From Rhodothermus profundi (GTDB lineage Bacteria; Bacteroidota; Rhodothermia; Rhodothermales; Rhodothermaceae): DNA of 64,000 nt. The stretch covers positions 1 to 64,000 of the forward strand of contig NZ_FRAU01000006.1 of the NCBI RefSeq assembly GCF_900142415.1, in the 5' to 3' direction. The position numbers and the translations under genes were made by a program. The notes below the pieces were generated by a model. That model saw nothing but the letters and a program-made list of their open reading frames with translations. It searched no databases and had not been told where the DNA came from. Positions 36,667-45,507 of the stretch are shown in pieces (the stretch's first letter is position 1; each line of letters starts with the position of its first letter).

Positions 36667-37563
36667 ATGGCTGCACAACCGGTATTTCGAGGAACCGCTC
36701 CTGCTCTGGTAACGCCCTTTACGCGCGACGGCAACGTGGACGAACCTGCCCTGCGACGGCTGATCGACCGCCAGATCGAAGGCGGCGTCGATGCCCTGGT
36801 CGTACTGGGAACCACAGGGGAAAACGCCACCATCTGGCCCGAAGAACGCCGTCGCATTGTCGAACTTACGCTGGAGCACGTGAACGGACGCGTGCCCGTC
36901 ATTGTAGGAACGGGCAATAATTCAACCAGCGAAAGTCTGATCTTTTCGCGCGAGGCTGCCCGAGCCGGCGCCGACGGCCTCTTGATTGTAGGCCCCTATT
37001 ACAACAAGCCCCCGCAGGAAGGCTTTCGAGCCCACGTAGCCGCCATCGCAGAAGCGGTGGACACTCCCCTGATCCTCTACAATGTGCCCGGCCGCACTGG
37101 ATTCAACATGACTGCCGAAACCGTTCTGCAACTGGCAGAAGAAATACCTACAGTGGTTGGCATCAAGGAAGCGTCGGGCAACCTGGCCCAGATCGGTGAC
37201 ATCCTGGCCCATCGACCGCGCAAGCTGGCCGTCTACGCAGGCGACGACGAAATCACGCTGCCCTTGCTGGCGCTGGGCGCTGACGGGGTAATTTCAGTCG
37301 TCTGCAATGCGCTGCCTGAACGCTTTACCGCGCTGGTGCGGGCCGGCCTGGCAGGCCGTTTCGAAGAAGCACGCAAACTGCACTTCGAGTTGCTGCCGGC
37401 CATGCGCGCCTGTTTCTACGCGACCAACCCCATCCCCATCAAGGCAGTCCTGCACGCCATGGGCCTGATCGAAGACGTCCTGCGCCTGCCCCTGGTACCG
37501 CCTGACGAAGCAACCCGCCGCCGTGTGCTTGAGGCGTTTGAAGCCTTCCTGACAACTGCCTGA
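36667..37563 (+). CDS. dapA: 4-hydroxy-tetrahydrodipicolinate synthase
   Basis: A 298-residue aldolase condensing pyruvate with aspartate semialdehyde. The VVLGTTGENATI segment binds pyruvate carboxylate, LYNVPGRTGFNM contains the catalytic Tyr, and the Schiff-base Lys is in VGIKEASGN. Its length is normal and no insertion is seen. It sits between dapB and dapD in pathway order. Confidence 0.97.
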   Translation: MAAQPVFRGTAPALVTPFTRDGNVDEPALRRLIDRQIEGGVDALVVLGTTGENATIWPEERRRIVELTLEHVNGRVPVIVGTGNNSTSESLIFSREAARAGADGLLIVGPYYNKPPQEGFRAHVAAIAEAVDTPLILYNVPGRTGFNMTAETVLQLAEEIPTVVGIKEASGNLAQIGDILAHRPRKLAVYAGDDEITLPLLALGADGVISVVCNALPERFTALVRAGLAGRFEEARKLHFELLPAMRACFYATNPIPIKAVLHAMGLIEDVLRLPLVPPDEATRRRVLEAFEAFLTTA

Positions 37564-37670
37564 CTGACGGATTACGGCCGAAAATACTCCAGCACGACAG
37601 CACCTTCCTGCCCCTGAACAACGGAGAGCCTCCTCGTGCTCCCACATGCGCGTTACAACTTCTGGAGTCC

Positions 37671-38543
37671 ATGAGGCAAACACTGGAAGCAATGCAGACT
37701 GAGCTTTACGCAACGCTGCGCCAGCGCATCGAAGCACTGGCTACCCAGCCCACGGAATCGCTGGATGAACGCGCCGCTCGGGAAGCGTTCGATGAACTGC
37801 TCGAAGGACTGAACCAGGGCACCATTCGAGCAGCTACGCCTGCTGAAGACGGCCGTTGGATTACCCATCCCTGGGTCAAACAGGGAATTCTACTTGGCTT
37901 TCGAATTGGACGGCTGGTCGATTATTCTACGGAACGCTTTCCCTTCTTCGATAAAGACACGTACCCCCTGAAGCCGATCACCCTGGCCGACCGAATTCGC
38001 GTGGTGCCAGGCGGCTCGTCGATTCGCACCGGCGCCTACCTGGCACCCGGCGTGGTCTGCATGCCGCCCATGTACGTGAACGTGGGCGCCTACGTCGATG
38101 AAGGGACCATGATCGACTCACATGCGCTGGTCGGCAGTTGTGCCCAGATTGGCAAGCGCGTGCACCTGTCGGCCGCCGTGCAAATCGGCGGCGTGCTGGA
38201 GCCGGTGGGCGCCCGGCCGGTCATCATTGAAGATGACGTGTTTGTAGGAGGCGGCTGCGGCATCTACGAAGGATGCCTGATTCGTAAAGGTGCCGTGCTG
38301 GCCCCCGGTGTCATTCTGACGGGCTCAACAAAACTGTACGATCTGGTGCACGAACGCATACTGGCCCCGCCGCCTGGCGAACCATTAGAGGTGCCTCCCT
38401 ATGCAGTGGTGGTGCCTGGCGCCCGCGCCGTACGTTCTCCTTTTGGGGAAGCCCACGGGCTTTCCCTGTACACACCGGTTATTGTCAAATATCGCGACGC
38501 CCGCACCAACGCAGCAACCGCCCTGGAAGAAACGCTACGATGA
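37671..38543 (+). CDS. dapD: 2,3,4,5-tetrahydropyridine-2,6-dicarboxylate N-succinyltransferase
   Basis: A 290-residue left-handed beta-helix acyltransferase of the succinylase branch. Hexapeptide repeats run through RTGAYLAPGVVCMPPMYVNV and VDEGTMIDSHALVGSCAQIG. The start at 37671 has GGAG 4 nt upstream; another ATG lies at 37692. Its presence indicates that diaminopimelate is made through succinylated intermediates. The stop overlaps ppc by 4 nt. Confidence 0.95.
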   Translation: MRQTLEAMQTELYATLRQRIEALATQPTESLDERAAREAFDELLEGLNQGTIRAATPAEDGRWITHPWVKQGILLGFRIGRLVDYSTERFPFFDKDTYPLKPITLADRIRVVPGGSSIRTGAYLAPGVVCMPPMYVNVGAYVDEGTMIDSHALVGSCAQIGKRVHLSAAVQIGGVLEPVGARPVIIEDDVFVGGGCGIYEGCLIRKGAVLAPGVILTGSTKLYDLVHERILAPPPGEPLEVPPYAVVVPGARAVRSPFGEAHGLSLYTPVIVKYRDARTNAATALEETLR

Positions 38544-41356
38544 GCAGGCCTGCTTCCCTCCCGATCGAAGTGGAAGGTACCGGTATCACACGACCGCTCA
38601 GCGAGCATGTCAATTTGCTGGGCCGCCTGCTGGGCCAGGTCATCCAGGAGGCCGCCGGCTCCGAAATGCTGGAGCTGGTCGAAACGCTGCGTCGCCTGTG
38701 CAAGCAGGCGGCCCTCGAAAATCGCCCAGAGCTACGGGAGCAGGCCTACCGGCGCATTCAGAGCGCCACCTATGATGAACTGCTCTGGCTGCTGCGCGCC
38801 TTCACGGCATTTTTTCATCTGGTCAACCAGGCAGAGCAACAGGAAATTATTCGGATCAACCGAGAACGGGCCCTGCGCAGCACTCCAGAACAACCGCGTC
38901 CGGAATCAATTGATGAGGCCATTCGCGCCCTGAAGCAACAGGGACGGACCCTTGACGAGGTGCTGGCCCTCCTGGAACGCCTGGATATTCAACCCACGCT
39001 AACCGCCCATCCAACCGAAGCCCGCCGCCGCAGCATTCTCTATAAGCAACAACATATTGCGCACCTGCTAGCCCGGCAACGTCGATGCCAGCTCACGCCA
39101 GAAGAGCAGGAAGCATTGCTGGTGGACCTCCATAACCAGATTGCCCTGCTCCTAGGCACCGCTGAAGTGCGCGAGGAACGCCCCACCGTTCGCGATGAAG
39201 TGGAGCAGGGCCTGTACTTCATTCAGAGCACAATCTGGGAGGCTGTCCCACGCATTTACGAAGACGTGCGCCGGGCGCTGCGCCGCTATTATAATGCGGA
39301 CGTGGACTTTCGCCCCTTCCTGCGATACCGCTCCTGGATTGGCAGCGACCGGGACGGCAATCCGTACGTTACGCCCGAAATCACCCGGTGGACAGCCCTG
39401 ACGCAGCGCCGCCTGGTACTCCAGCGGTACATGGAGGAGCTCCGTCAGCTCCGGCGGCAGCTTAGCCTGTCCGACCGCTACGTTCCCCCTCCAGAAGCTC
39501 TGCGCAGATCGCTGGCTCGCGATGCTCGTGAAGTTGTGCTCCCGCCACACGTCCTTCGACAGTTCCGGCATGAATCCTTCCGACTCAAGATTTCCTACAT
39601 CATGGGGCGGCTGCACGCGTTGCTGCAAGCCCTGGACGATCCGAGCCAGTCTCCGCCTGCCTACACCGCCGAGGCTTTTGTTGACGATCTTCGCCTGCTT
39701 CAGCGCTGCCTTGAGGCCTGCGGCCTGGAGCGCATCGCCCGCTACGGCCGGCTTAACCGTTTGCTGGTGCTGGCGCAGACGTTTGGCTTCCATCTGGTCA
39801 CGCTGGACGTGCGCCAGCACAGCAGTGTTCATGAGGAAGCCGTCGCCGAACTATTACGCCTGGCCGGTGTGGAGAACGACTACCGAGCGCTGCCTGAGTC
39901 GCGCCGCCAGGAGCTACTGGCCCATGAACTGACCAATCCTCGTCCGCTTTTGCCGCCGGGCGCCCCGCTTTCGGAAAGCACGCGCCAGGTTCTGGACACC
40001 TTCTCCGTCATCCAGGAGCTGGTGCAGCTCGATCCCCGCAGCGTGGGCAGCTACATCGTCAGCATGACGCACACCGTCAGCGACCTGCTAGAGCCCATGC
40101 TGCTGGCTAAGGAGGTAGGCCTCTGGCGCTACGAACGCCCTGTCCAGAGCGGCCAACCAGGCCACGTGCACTGCCCGATCGATTTTGTGCCGCTTTTTGA
40201 AACCATTGATGACCTGAAGGCCGCAGCCCATCGGCTCGAATCCATTCTACGCCACCCTGTCTATCGCATGCAGGTAGCCGCCCGGGGTGGTTTTCAGGAA
40301 ATTATGCTGGGCTATTCCGACAGCACAAAAGACGGTGGCTACTGGACGGCCAACTGGGCGCTGCACAAGGCGCAGGAACAACTGGCCGAGGTGTGTCGCC
40401 GTCATAGCATCGATTTTCGCCTGTTTCATGGGCGTGGAGGCACGGTCGGCCGAGGAGGCGGACGCGCCAACCAAGCCATTCTGGCCATGCCCCCGGTCGT
40501 GCATAACGGCCGCATTCGGTTCACCGAACAGGGCGAAGTGATCTCCTTTCGCTATGCCCTGCCCGAAATAGCGCACCGCCATCTAGAGCAAATCGTCAAC
40601 GCCATGTTGCGCGCCGTAGGCCTACCACCTGCTGCCGACAGGGCCCCTGACGAACTGGCCACGCGCCGCCAGCTCATGGAAGCGCTCGCCGAACGCTCCA
40701 TGCGCGCCTACCGTCGTCTCATCGACGCTCCCGCCTTCTGGACCTGGTACACCCAGATTACTCCTATCGAGCAGATCAGCCGTCTGCCCATCGCATCCCG
40801 ACCGGTTTCGCGCCGCAGCGCGCACGAGGTGGACTTTGAAAGCCTACGCGCCATCCCCTGGGTATTTGCCTGGACGCAGGTGCGCTACCTGATCCCCGGT
40901 TGGTACGGAATTGGCCAGGCACTCGACGAGCTGCTCCAAGCCTCGCCCGAACAGCTCCAGACCCTGCGCACCTGGTATCAATCCTGGCCGTTCTTCCGAA
41001 CCATCTTACAGAATGCGCAGCGCGAAATGGTACGCGCTCGGTTGGAAATCGCCGCCTATTACGACCGGCTGCTGGGCAACGGCCCGACTGACTTTCATCG
41101 GCTCATCGAAGAGGACTACCAGCGCGCCCGCTCGGCTATCCTGCGCATCACCGATCAGCAAGAGCTGCTCGATCATGACCCGATCATCCGTAAATCCGTG
41201 CAGCTTCGTAACCCCTACACCGACGTGCTCAACCTAGTGCAAGTCGAACTGATGCGACGCTATCGCCAGGCGCCCGAAGCCGACCGGGAGTTGCTCCGCC
41301 GCGCGCTGTTTCTAAGCATTAACGGCCTTGCAGCCGCCATGCAAAGCACCGGATAA
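38540..41356 (+). CDS. ppc: Phosphoenolpyruvate carboxylase
   Basis: A 938-residue PEP carboxylase producing oxaloacetate, the precursor of aspartate. Active-site motifs are all there: TAHPTEARRRS (about 152-162), GYSDSTKDGGYWTANW, and the glycine loop FHGRGGTVGRGGG. The C-terminus ends in STG rather than the usual QNTG, though the upstream LFLSINGLAAAM retains the family pattern. Translational coupling to dapD ties carbon supply to lysine demand, an unusual and sensible arrangement. No frameshift is seen. Confidence 0.96.
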   Translation: MSRPASLPIEVEGTGITRPLSEHVNLLGRLLGQVIQEAAGSEMLELVETLRRLCKQAALENRPELREQAYRRIQSATYDELLWLLRAFTAFFHLVNQAEQQEIIRINRERALRSTPEQPRPESIDEAIRALKQQGRTLDEVLALLERLDIQPTLTAHPTEARRRSILYKQQHIAHLLARQRRCQLTPEEQEALLVDLHNQIALLLGTAEVREERPTVRDEVEQGLYFIQSTIWEAVPRIYEDVRRALRRYYNADVDFRPFLRYRSWIGSDRDGNPYVTPEITRWTALTQRRLVLQRYMEELRQLRRQLSLSDRYVPPPEALRRSLARDAREVVLPPHVLRQFRHESFRLKISYIMGRLHALLQALDDPSQSPPAYTAEAFVDDLRLLQRCLEACGLERIARYGRLNRLLVLAQTFGFHLVTLDVRQHSSVHEEAVAELLRLAGVENDYRALPESRRQELLAHELTNPRPLLPPGAPLSESTRQVLDTFSVIQELVQLDPRSVGSYIVSMTHTVSDLLEPMLLAKEVGLWRYERPVQSGQPGHVHCPIDFVPLFETIDDLKAAAHRLESILRHPVYRMQVAARGGFQEIMLGYSDSTKDGGYWTANWALHKAQEQLAEVCRRHSIDFRLFHGRGGTVGRGGGRANQAILAMPPVVHNGRIRFTEQGEVISFRYALPEIAHRHLEQIVNAMLRAVGLPPAADRAPDELATRRQLMEALAERSMRAYRRLIDAPAFWTWYTQITPIEQISRLPIASRPVSRRSAHEVDFESLRAIPWVFAWTQVRYLIPGWYGIGQALDELLQASPEQLQTLRTWYQSWPFFRTILQNAQREMVRARLEIAAYYDRLLGNGPTDFHRLIEEDYQRARSAILRITDQQELLDHDPIIRKSVQLRNPYTDVLNLVQVELMRRYRQAPEADRELLRRALFLSINGLAAAMQSTG

Positions 41357-41431
41357 CTATTGCAATCACAGAATTTTCACACTACATTAACCCATAGTAA
41401 GATATGAACTTATCACTTAACACCCCGAACC

Positions 41432-42001
41432 ATGCGCTGGATACAATGGATAGGGCTCTGGCTCCTCTTGTTCGGGGTAGGCTGCACGTACACCTATCAG
41501 TTGACGCCGGGCGTGTATGACATGCCCTACTATCGCGCAAGGGAGCTTGCCCGCCACCACACGGCAACGATCCAGTTAAAGAAAGGTCAGCGCTTCACCA
41601 GCCGCACCCTGCATTTTCGCAATGACTCACTGGTTACCACGCAGGGTACGTATGCGCTCGCTGAGGTACAATGGATCCGCTTCCGGAATTACGCGGCCCA
41701 GATGAGCCGCGGCATGCGAATAGGCGCAATGACCGGGGCAATTTTCGGAGGCTTGCTGATCCTGAGTGGCCTGACGATCGACCAGGATGACGATGCTGAC
41801 GATACGGATCCGCCAAGTGCAGCCGGTGCGATCGTAGGGGGGCTGCTCATCTCCACCGGCCTGGTTATCATTCCCCTCAGCGCCATGATCGGGGCCGCAG
41901 TAGGTTACCTGTCGGGCTCAGAAACCACGTTTTACATCGCTCCCTCACGGCCCCCGGCCAGGCCGACCGAAACGCCTTCCCAGCAGGTACCGGATCCCTG
42001 A
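41432..42001 (+). CDS. Predicted lipoprotein, paralog of the next gene
   Basis: A 189-residue protein with a lipoprotein signal (lipobox VGC, Cys at residue 18). The mature N-terminus YTYQLTPGV is nearly repeated in the downstream gene. A beta-rich stretch follows (HTATIQLKKGQRFTSRTLHF, then VQWIRFRNY), then two glycine-rich hydrophobic segments (AMTGAIFGGLLILSGL and AIVGGLLISTGLVI) separated by an Asp-rich loop. No known function is recognised. The repeat of the same layout next door indicates tandem duplication. Confidence 0.7.
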   Translation: MRWIQWIGLWLLLFGVGCTYTYQLTPGVYDMPYYRARELARHHTATIQLKKGQRFTSRTLHFRNDSLVTTQGTYALAEVQWIRFRNYAAQMSRGMRIGAMTGAIFGGLLILSGLTIDQDDDADDTDPPSAAGAIVGGLLISTGLVIIPLSAMIGAAVGYLSGSETTFYIAPSRPPARPTETPSQQVPDP

Positions 42002-42090
42002 CCGGTGGCCTGCCAGACGCGTGCAGCTCCTCTAAAGGAGTCAGGCGTTTAATCTATACACCCTGCATCCAGAACCTGCTCTGTACCCCG

Positions 42091-42639
42091 ATGCGGTACG
42101 TCGTGCTGGGACTGGTGCTGCTTTTGGGAAGCACAGGCTGTGCCAGCACTTACCAACTAACTCCCGGGGTGCCAGACCAGGCGTACAAACAGCTTGAGGC
42201 GTTAGGAAGCCGGCATACAGCCACCATTCGGCTTCGCAGCGGCCCGACGTTTAAAGCCCGCGTGTTACATCTTAGCCCCGACACGCTTGTCACGACCCGA
42301 CAAGCCTATGCGCTGCGCGAAATTGAATGGATTCGGTTTCGGCGGCGCAGCGCAGGCCTGTGGCGTGGGATCTTGGTTGGTTCCCTGGCAGGCCTGGTGC
42401 CGCCCGCCCTGCTGCTAACCAGCGACTGTGAAGGGCTGGGTTGCCTGCTGCTCCCTGCCCTTGTCCTTGTCACCGGTGCTTACACTGTTCCCCTGGGCGC
42501 ATTCAGCGGTGGCCTGATTGGCTACCTGCACGGATATGTAGATACCTTTGAGATTGTCGCTACCCCTCCCCAGGAGTTCGCATCCAGAGCAAACAAAAAG
42601 CATCCGGGGTTAGCGCAGGAGCCAACCCCGGATGCCTGA
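42091..42639 (+). CDS. Predicted lipoprotein, paralog of the preceding gene
   Basis: A 182-residue protein with lipobox TGC (Cys at 17), then STYQLTPGVPDQAY, HTATIRLRSGPTFKARVLHLSPDTLVTT and REIEWIRFR, each matching its neighbour. The hydrophobic tail has two glycine-rich segments, again with little charge. Both may sit in the membrane or outer-membrane inner leaflet. The last ~40 bases of the gene form the stem of a terminator serving the opposite strand. Function unknown. Confidence 0.7.
   Translation: MRYVVLGLVLLLGSTGCASTYQLTPGVPDQAYKQLEALGSRHTATIRLRSGPTFKARVLHLSPDTLVTTRQAYALREIEWIRFRRRSAGLWRGILVGSLAGLVPPALLLTSDCEGLGCLLLPALVLVTGAYTVPLGAFSGGLIGYLHGYVDTFEIVATPPQEFASRANKKHPGLAQEPTPDA
42594..42635 (-). 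terminator. Terminator for the bTHX gene, inside the 3' end of the convergent lipoprotein gene
   Basis: GCATCCGGGGTT (42600-42611) pairs perfectly with AACCCCGGATGC (42624-42635) over a 12-nt loop. On the minus strand it is followed by TTTTTG. The hairpin overlaps the last codons of the plus-strand lipoprotein gene. Confidence 0.85.
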
Positions 42640-42656
42640 AATGAATACTCCTCTGG

Positions 42657-42782
42657 TTATTGGCTATCCGCCGCCGCAGCTTCCTGTTGCTGTTTCTTTT
42701 TCTTTTTCTTTTTGGGGCGGTACTTCCCATAAGTGCCGCGCCAGATTTTACCGCGCCGCGTACGACGATCTCCTTTCCCCAT
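42657..42782 (-). CDS. 30S ribosomal protein bTHX
   Basis: A 41-residue, very basic peptide beginning [19 protein letters not shown] and continuing through a run of lysines into a Gln/Ala tail. This matches bTHX of Thermus and of many Bacteroidota, a small protein bound at the head of the 30S subunit that stabilises it. The reading frame is shorter than common annotation cut-offs. It is a single gene with its own terminator at 42594-42635. The match over the first 25 residues is close enough to be confident. Confidence 0.93.
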   Translation of the reverse strand: MGKGDRRTRRGKIWRGTYGKYRPKKKKKKKQQQEAAAADSQ

Positions 42783-42865
42783 GAGTGCTGTGTCGTTTTC
42801 GTTTCAATCCAGAAAAAAGGCTTCCCAATATAACATCTACGGCCCCTGCCGAGCAAGCCGTCCTG

Positions 42866-44548
42866 TCAGACCTGAAGCACACCCGGGTTAAAGGGGGGCA
42901 GGTCCGGGTTGTGATCCGCCATCTCGATACCCAGACTGATCCAACGGCGCGTTTCTATCGGATCAATGATCGCATCTACCCAGAGGCGGGCGGCTGCATA
43001 ATAGGCAGAGGTTTGGGCTTCGTAGCGCGACTCAATCTCTTCCAGCAACTGCTGTTTTTCTTCTTCCGAAAGGGTCTTCCCCTGGCGTTCGAGCTTGCCA
43101 AGCTGCACCTGCAGCAGCGTCTGCGCTGCCTGTTTGCCGCCCATCACCGCAATGCGGGCTGTTGGCCAGGCCAGCATGAGTCGGGGCTCATAGGCCCGTC
43201 CACACATCGCATAGTTACCTGCTCCAAATGAGTGCCCAACAACCACCGTGAACTTCGGAACGACCGAGTTGGCTACCACATTGACCAGCTTGGCTCCATC
43301 CTTGATGATACCGCCGTGTTCGGCCCGTTTCCCGACCATGAAGCCTGTTACGTCCTGGAAGAAAACAATAGGGATGCGCTTTTGATTGCAGTTCATGATG
43401 AAGCGGGCCGCCTTGTCAGCCGAGTCGGAATAGATTACGCCGCCCACTTGCATTTCCCCCTGGCGGCTGCGTACCACCAACCGTTGATTGGCCACAATAC
43501 CTACGCTCCAGCCATCAATACGGGCATAGCCGGTAATAATGGTCTGGCCATAGCCTGCCTTGTATTCCGTCCAGGAATCCGCGTCGATAATGCGCGCAAT
43601 CACTTCACGCATATCGTAGGGTTGCTGCAGATCAGGCGGCACCAGCCCATAGAGGTCTTCCGGGGGAAAGGCAGGCGGGCGCGGCGTGCTGCGGGGAAAC
43701 CCGGCCCGCGGGCGCGGGCCCAGATGGGACATCAGGCGACGAATTGTCTCCAGACACGTCTCATCGTCTGGCATTTTGTAGTCGGTCACGCCCGAAATTT
43801 CCGTGTGCGTAGTAGCTCCTCCCAGCGTCTCGGCATCGACGATTTCCCCGATCGCTGCTCGTACCAGATAAGGCCCTGCCAGAAATACCGATCCAGTGCC
43901 CTGCACAATAAGCGCCTCGTCGCTCATAATGGGCAGATATGCGCCTCCTGCCACGCAACTGCCCATGATGGCCGCGATCTGCGGCACACCCAGACTGGAA
44001 AGCCGTGCATTGTTAAAAAAGATGCGGCCAAAGTGATCGCGGTCGGGAAAGATTTCATCCTGCATGGGCAGGTAAACGCCGGCCGAATCAACCAGATAGA
44101 TAATGGGAATGCGGTTCTGCAGGGCTATTTCTTGCGCGCGCAGGTTTTTCTTCACCGTAATGGGAAACCAGGCCCCGGCTTTTACGGTAGCGTCGTTGGC
44201 CACAATCATGCATAAGTGGCCACTCACGCGTCCTAATCCCATGACCGTACCACCCGCCGGACACCCTCCCTCCTCCGTGTACATCCCATAGCCGGCCCAG
44301 AGCCCCAGTTCCCAGAACTCCTCAGGATCGTCCAGCAGACGAGCAATTCGCTCCCGTGCTGTTAGTTTACCCCGCTGATGTTCGCGCTCAATGCGTTTGG
44401 CCCCGCCGCCCAGCCGGATCTGTTCGGCCTGGCGTTGCAGTGCTTCGATTAACGCCCGATGTTGAGCAATCCAGTTTTGTACAACAGGGTTATTCGTGGT
44501 CAGCGGTGAGCCGAATTCGCCGGCCACCTGCGCTTCACTTTTCTCCAT
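42866..44548 (-). CDS. Acyl-CoA carboxylase carboxyltransferase (beta) subunit, propionyl/methylcrotonyl type
   Basis: A 560-residue carboxyltransferase subunit of a biotin-dependent acyl-CoA carboxylase. It has the two crotonase-fold halves: the first with KLTARERIARLLDD, DSAGVYLPMQDEIFPD and the oxyanion-forming GSCVAGGAYLP, the second with FFQDVTGFMVG and the GNYAMCGRAYEPRL segment. The long form with YKAGYGQTIITGYARI resembles methylcrotonyl-CoA and related subunits. No biotin carboxylase or carrier gene is adjacent, so the partner lies elsewhere and the substrate is open. Confidence 0.88.
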   Translation of the reverse strand: MEKSEAQVAGEFGSPLTTNNPVVQNWIAQHRALIEALQRQAEQIRLGGGAKRIEREHQRGKLTARERIARLLDDPEEFWELGLWAGYGMYTEEGGCPAGGTVMGLGRVSGHLCMIVANDATVKAGAWFPITVKKNLRAQEIALQNRIPIIYLVDSAGVYLPMQDEIFPDRDHFGRIFFNNARLSSLGVPQIAAIMGSCVAGGAYLPIMSDEALIVQGTGSVFLAGPYLVRAAIGEIVDAETLGGATTHTEISGVTDYKMPDDETCLETIRRLMSHLGPRPRAGFPRSTPRPPAFPPEDLYGLVPPDLQQPYDMREVIARIIDADSWTEYKAGYGQTIITGYARIDGWSVGIVANQRLVVRSRQGEMQVGGVIYSDSADKAARFIMNCNQKRIPIVFFQDVTGFMVGKRAEHGGIIKDGAKLVNVVANSVVPKFTVVVGHSFGAGNYAMCGRAYEPRLMLAWPTARIAVMGGKQAAQTLLQVQLGKLERQGKTLSEEEKQQLLEEIESRYEAQTSAYYAAARLWVDAIIDPIETRRWISLGIEMADHNPDLPPFNPGVLQV

Positions 44549-44651
44549 TGCTCAAAAAAGTGCTTCCAATATAGCCCCAGCGTTGAGAAGGCAAGCTAAA
44601 ACTTTGCCTTCTTGAAAATCGCCCGCTAGCGCAACATCCCCCGGAGCCCTT

Positions 44652-44843
44652 TTAAAGAAGGGCTTCCATTTTCTGAAGGATCTCTTCGCGAGACTCGCCT
44701 GTCTTTTCGTGGATCAGTGAAACCATGGCATGCAGATTACCACGCGCCTTTTGCAATTCCTGATCGCTCAGAACGTCGCCCCAGATGACGCGGATCTGCT
44801 CTTTAGTACGCTCCCAGCTCTCCTCCATCCGTCTGGTGGCCAT
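44652..44843 (-). CDS. CsbD-like small stress protein
   Basis: A 63-residue hydrophilic helical protein. SWERTKEQIRVIWGDVLSDQEL followed by ARGNLHAMVSLIHEKTGESREEI has the W...K...WG.L.D.EL...GN...L...I...G.SREE pattern of the CsbD family, linked to general stress in Bacillus and often abundant in stationary phase. No partner gene is adjacent. Identification rests on this short pattern. Confidence 0.7.
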   Translation of the reverse strand: MATRRMEESWERTKEQIRVIWGDVLSDQELQKARGNLHAMVSLIHEKTGESREEILQKMEALL

Positions 44844-44919
44844 AATGCTCCGGGGTTTTTCTGGTTTACGTTTGCCTGGACTGAAAAAAACGGGACGGCT
44901 GCAAAGCCGGTTCCAACAT

Positions 44920-45393
44920 TTATCCTGAGGCTGCCACCAGCGTATTCCAGTACATCAGCACAAGGATGACTGCCCAGAGGAAATGGCCCAGGCCTGTCGC
45001 CATGGCAATGCGTTTGCGATAGCGCTCGGCCTGCTGGGCATCGGGCGCATGACCGGATAGCACTTGCTGCAGGCCCTGCCAGGACGGACGCAACAGGCCC
45101 CACTGAAGGCCAATCAGCACCAGCAAAAGCAGCAAGCTGGTGTGGTACGGCGCGCCGTAAACGCCAAATCCTCCGCCACTCAACAAAGCGCCCAGGCCAA
45201 AAATCAGGGTGGCGACCAGAAAAACGCCCATGAGTCGCACGGTCGCCCCTCCTTCCTCAAGCAATGCCTGCGCAGCTTGCGTCTCCAGCGCCAGGGCGCG
45301 GCGCGCCTGCGCCGCCAGTCGAAGCCCCAGTCCAAACCAGGCCGCCGCGGTCAAAATATGCAGCAGGACAAAGATGCTCTTCAGAAACAGCAT
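44920..45393 (-). CDS. Small integral membrane protein of unknown function
   Basis: A 157-residue protein with four predicted membrane helices (near 3-25, 50-72, 80-98 and 128-152). The start at 45393 (MLFLKSIFVLLHILTAAAWFGLGLR) is preferred because the upstream frame to 45570 overlaps hemY and is hydrophilic. The first helix with HILTAAAWFG recalls families of small heme-linked or CopD-like membrane proteins. Given the divergent hemY, a heme-related role is possible but unproven. Confidence 0.6.
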   Translation of the reverse strand: MLFLKSIFVLLHILTAAAWFGLGLRLAAQARRALALETQAAQALLEEGGATVRLMGVFLVATLIFGLGALLSGGGFGVYGAPYHTSLLLLLVLIGLQWGLLRPSWQGLQQVLSGHAPDAQQAERYRKRIAMATGLGHFLWAVILVLMYWNTLVAASG

Positions 45394-45507
45394 GGCTGAT
45401 CGTATTTTTGTCCAGAAGATTTTGCGACCTTCCGAGCAGCACGGTTCGTTAGCGCATCGGATTGTTGGAAGAAAAGAGCGCCCCGCTAAAAAGGCAAGCG
45501 CACATTT

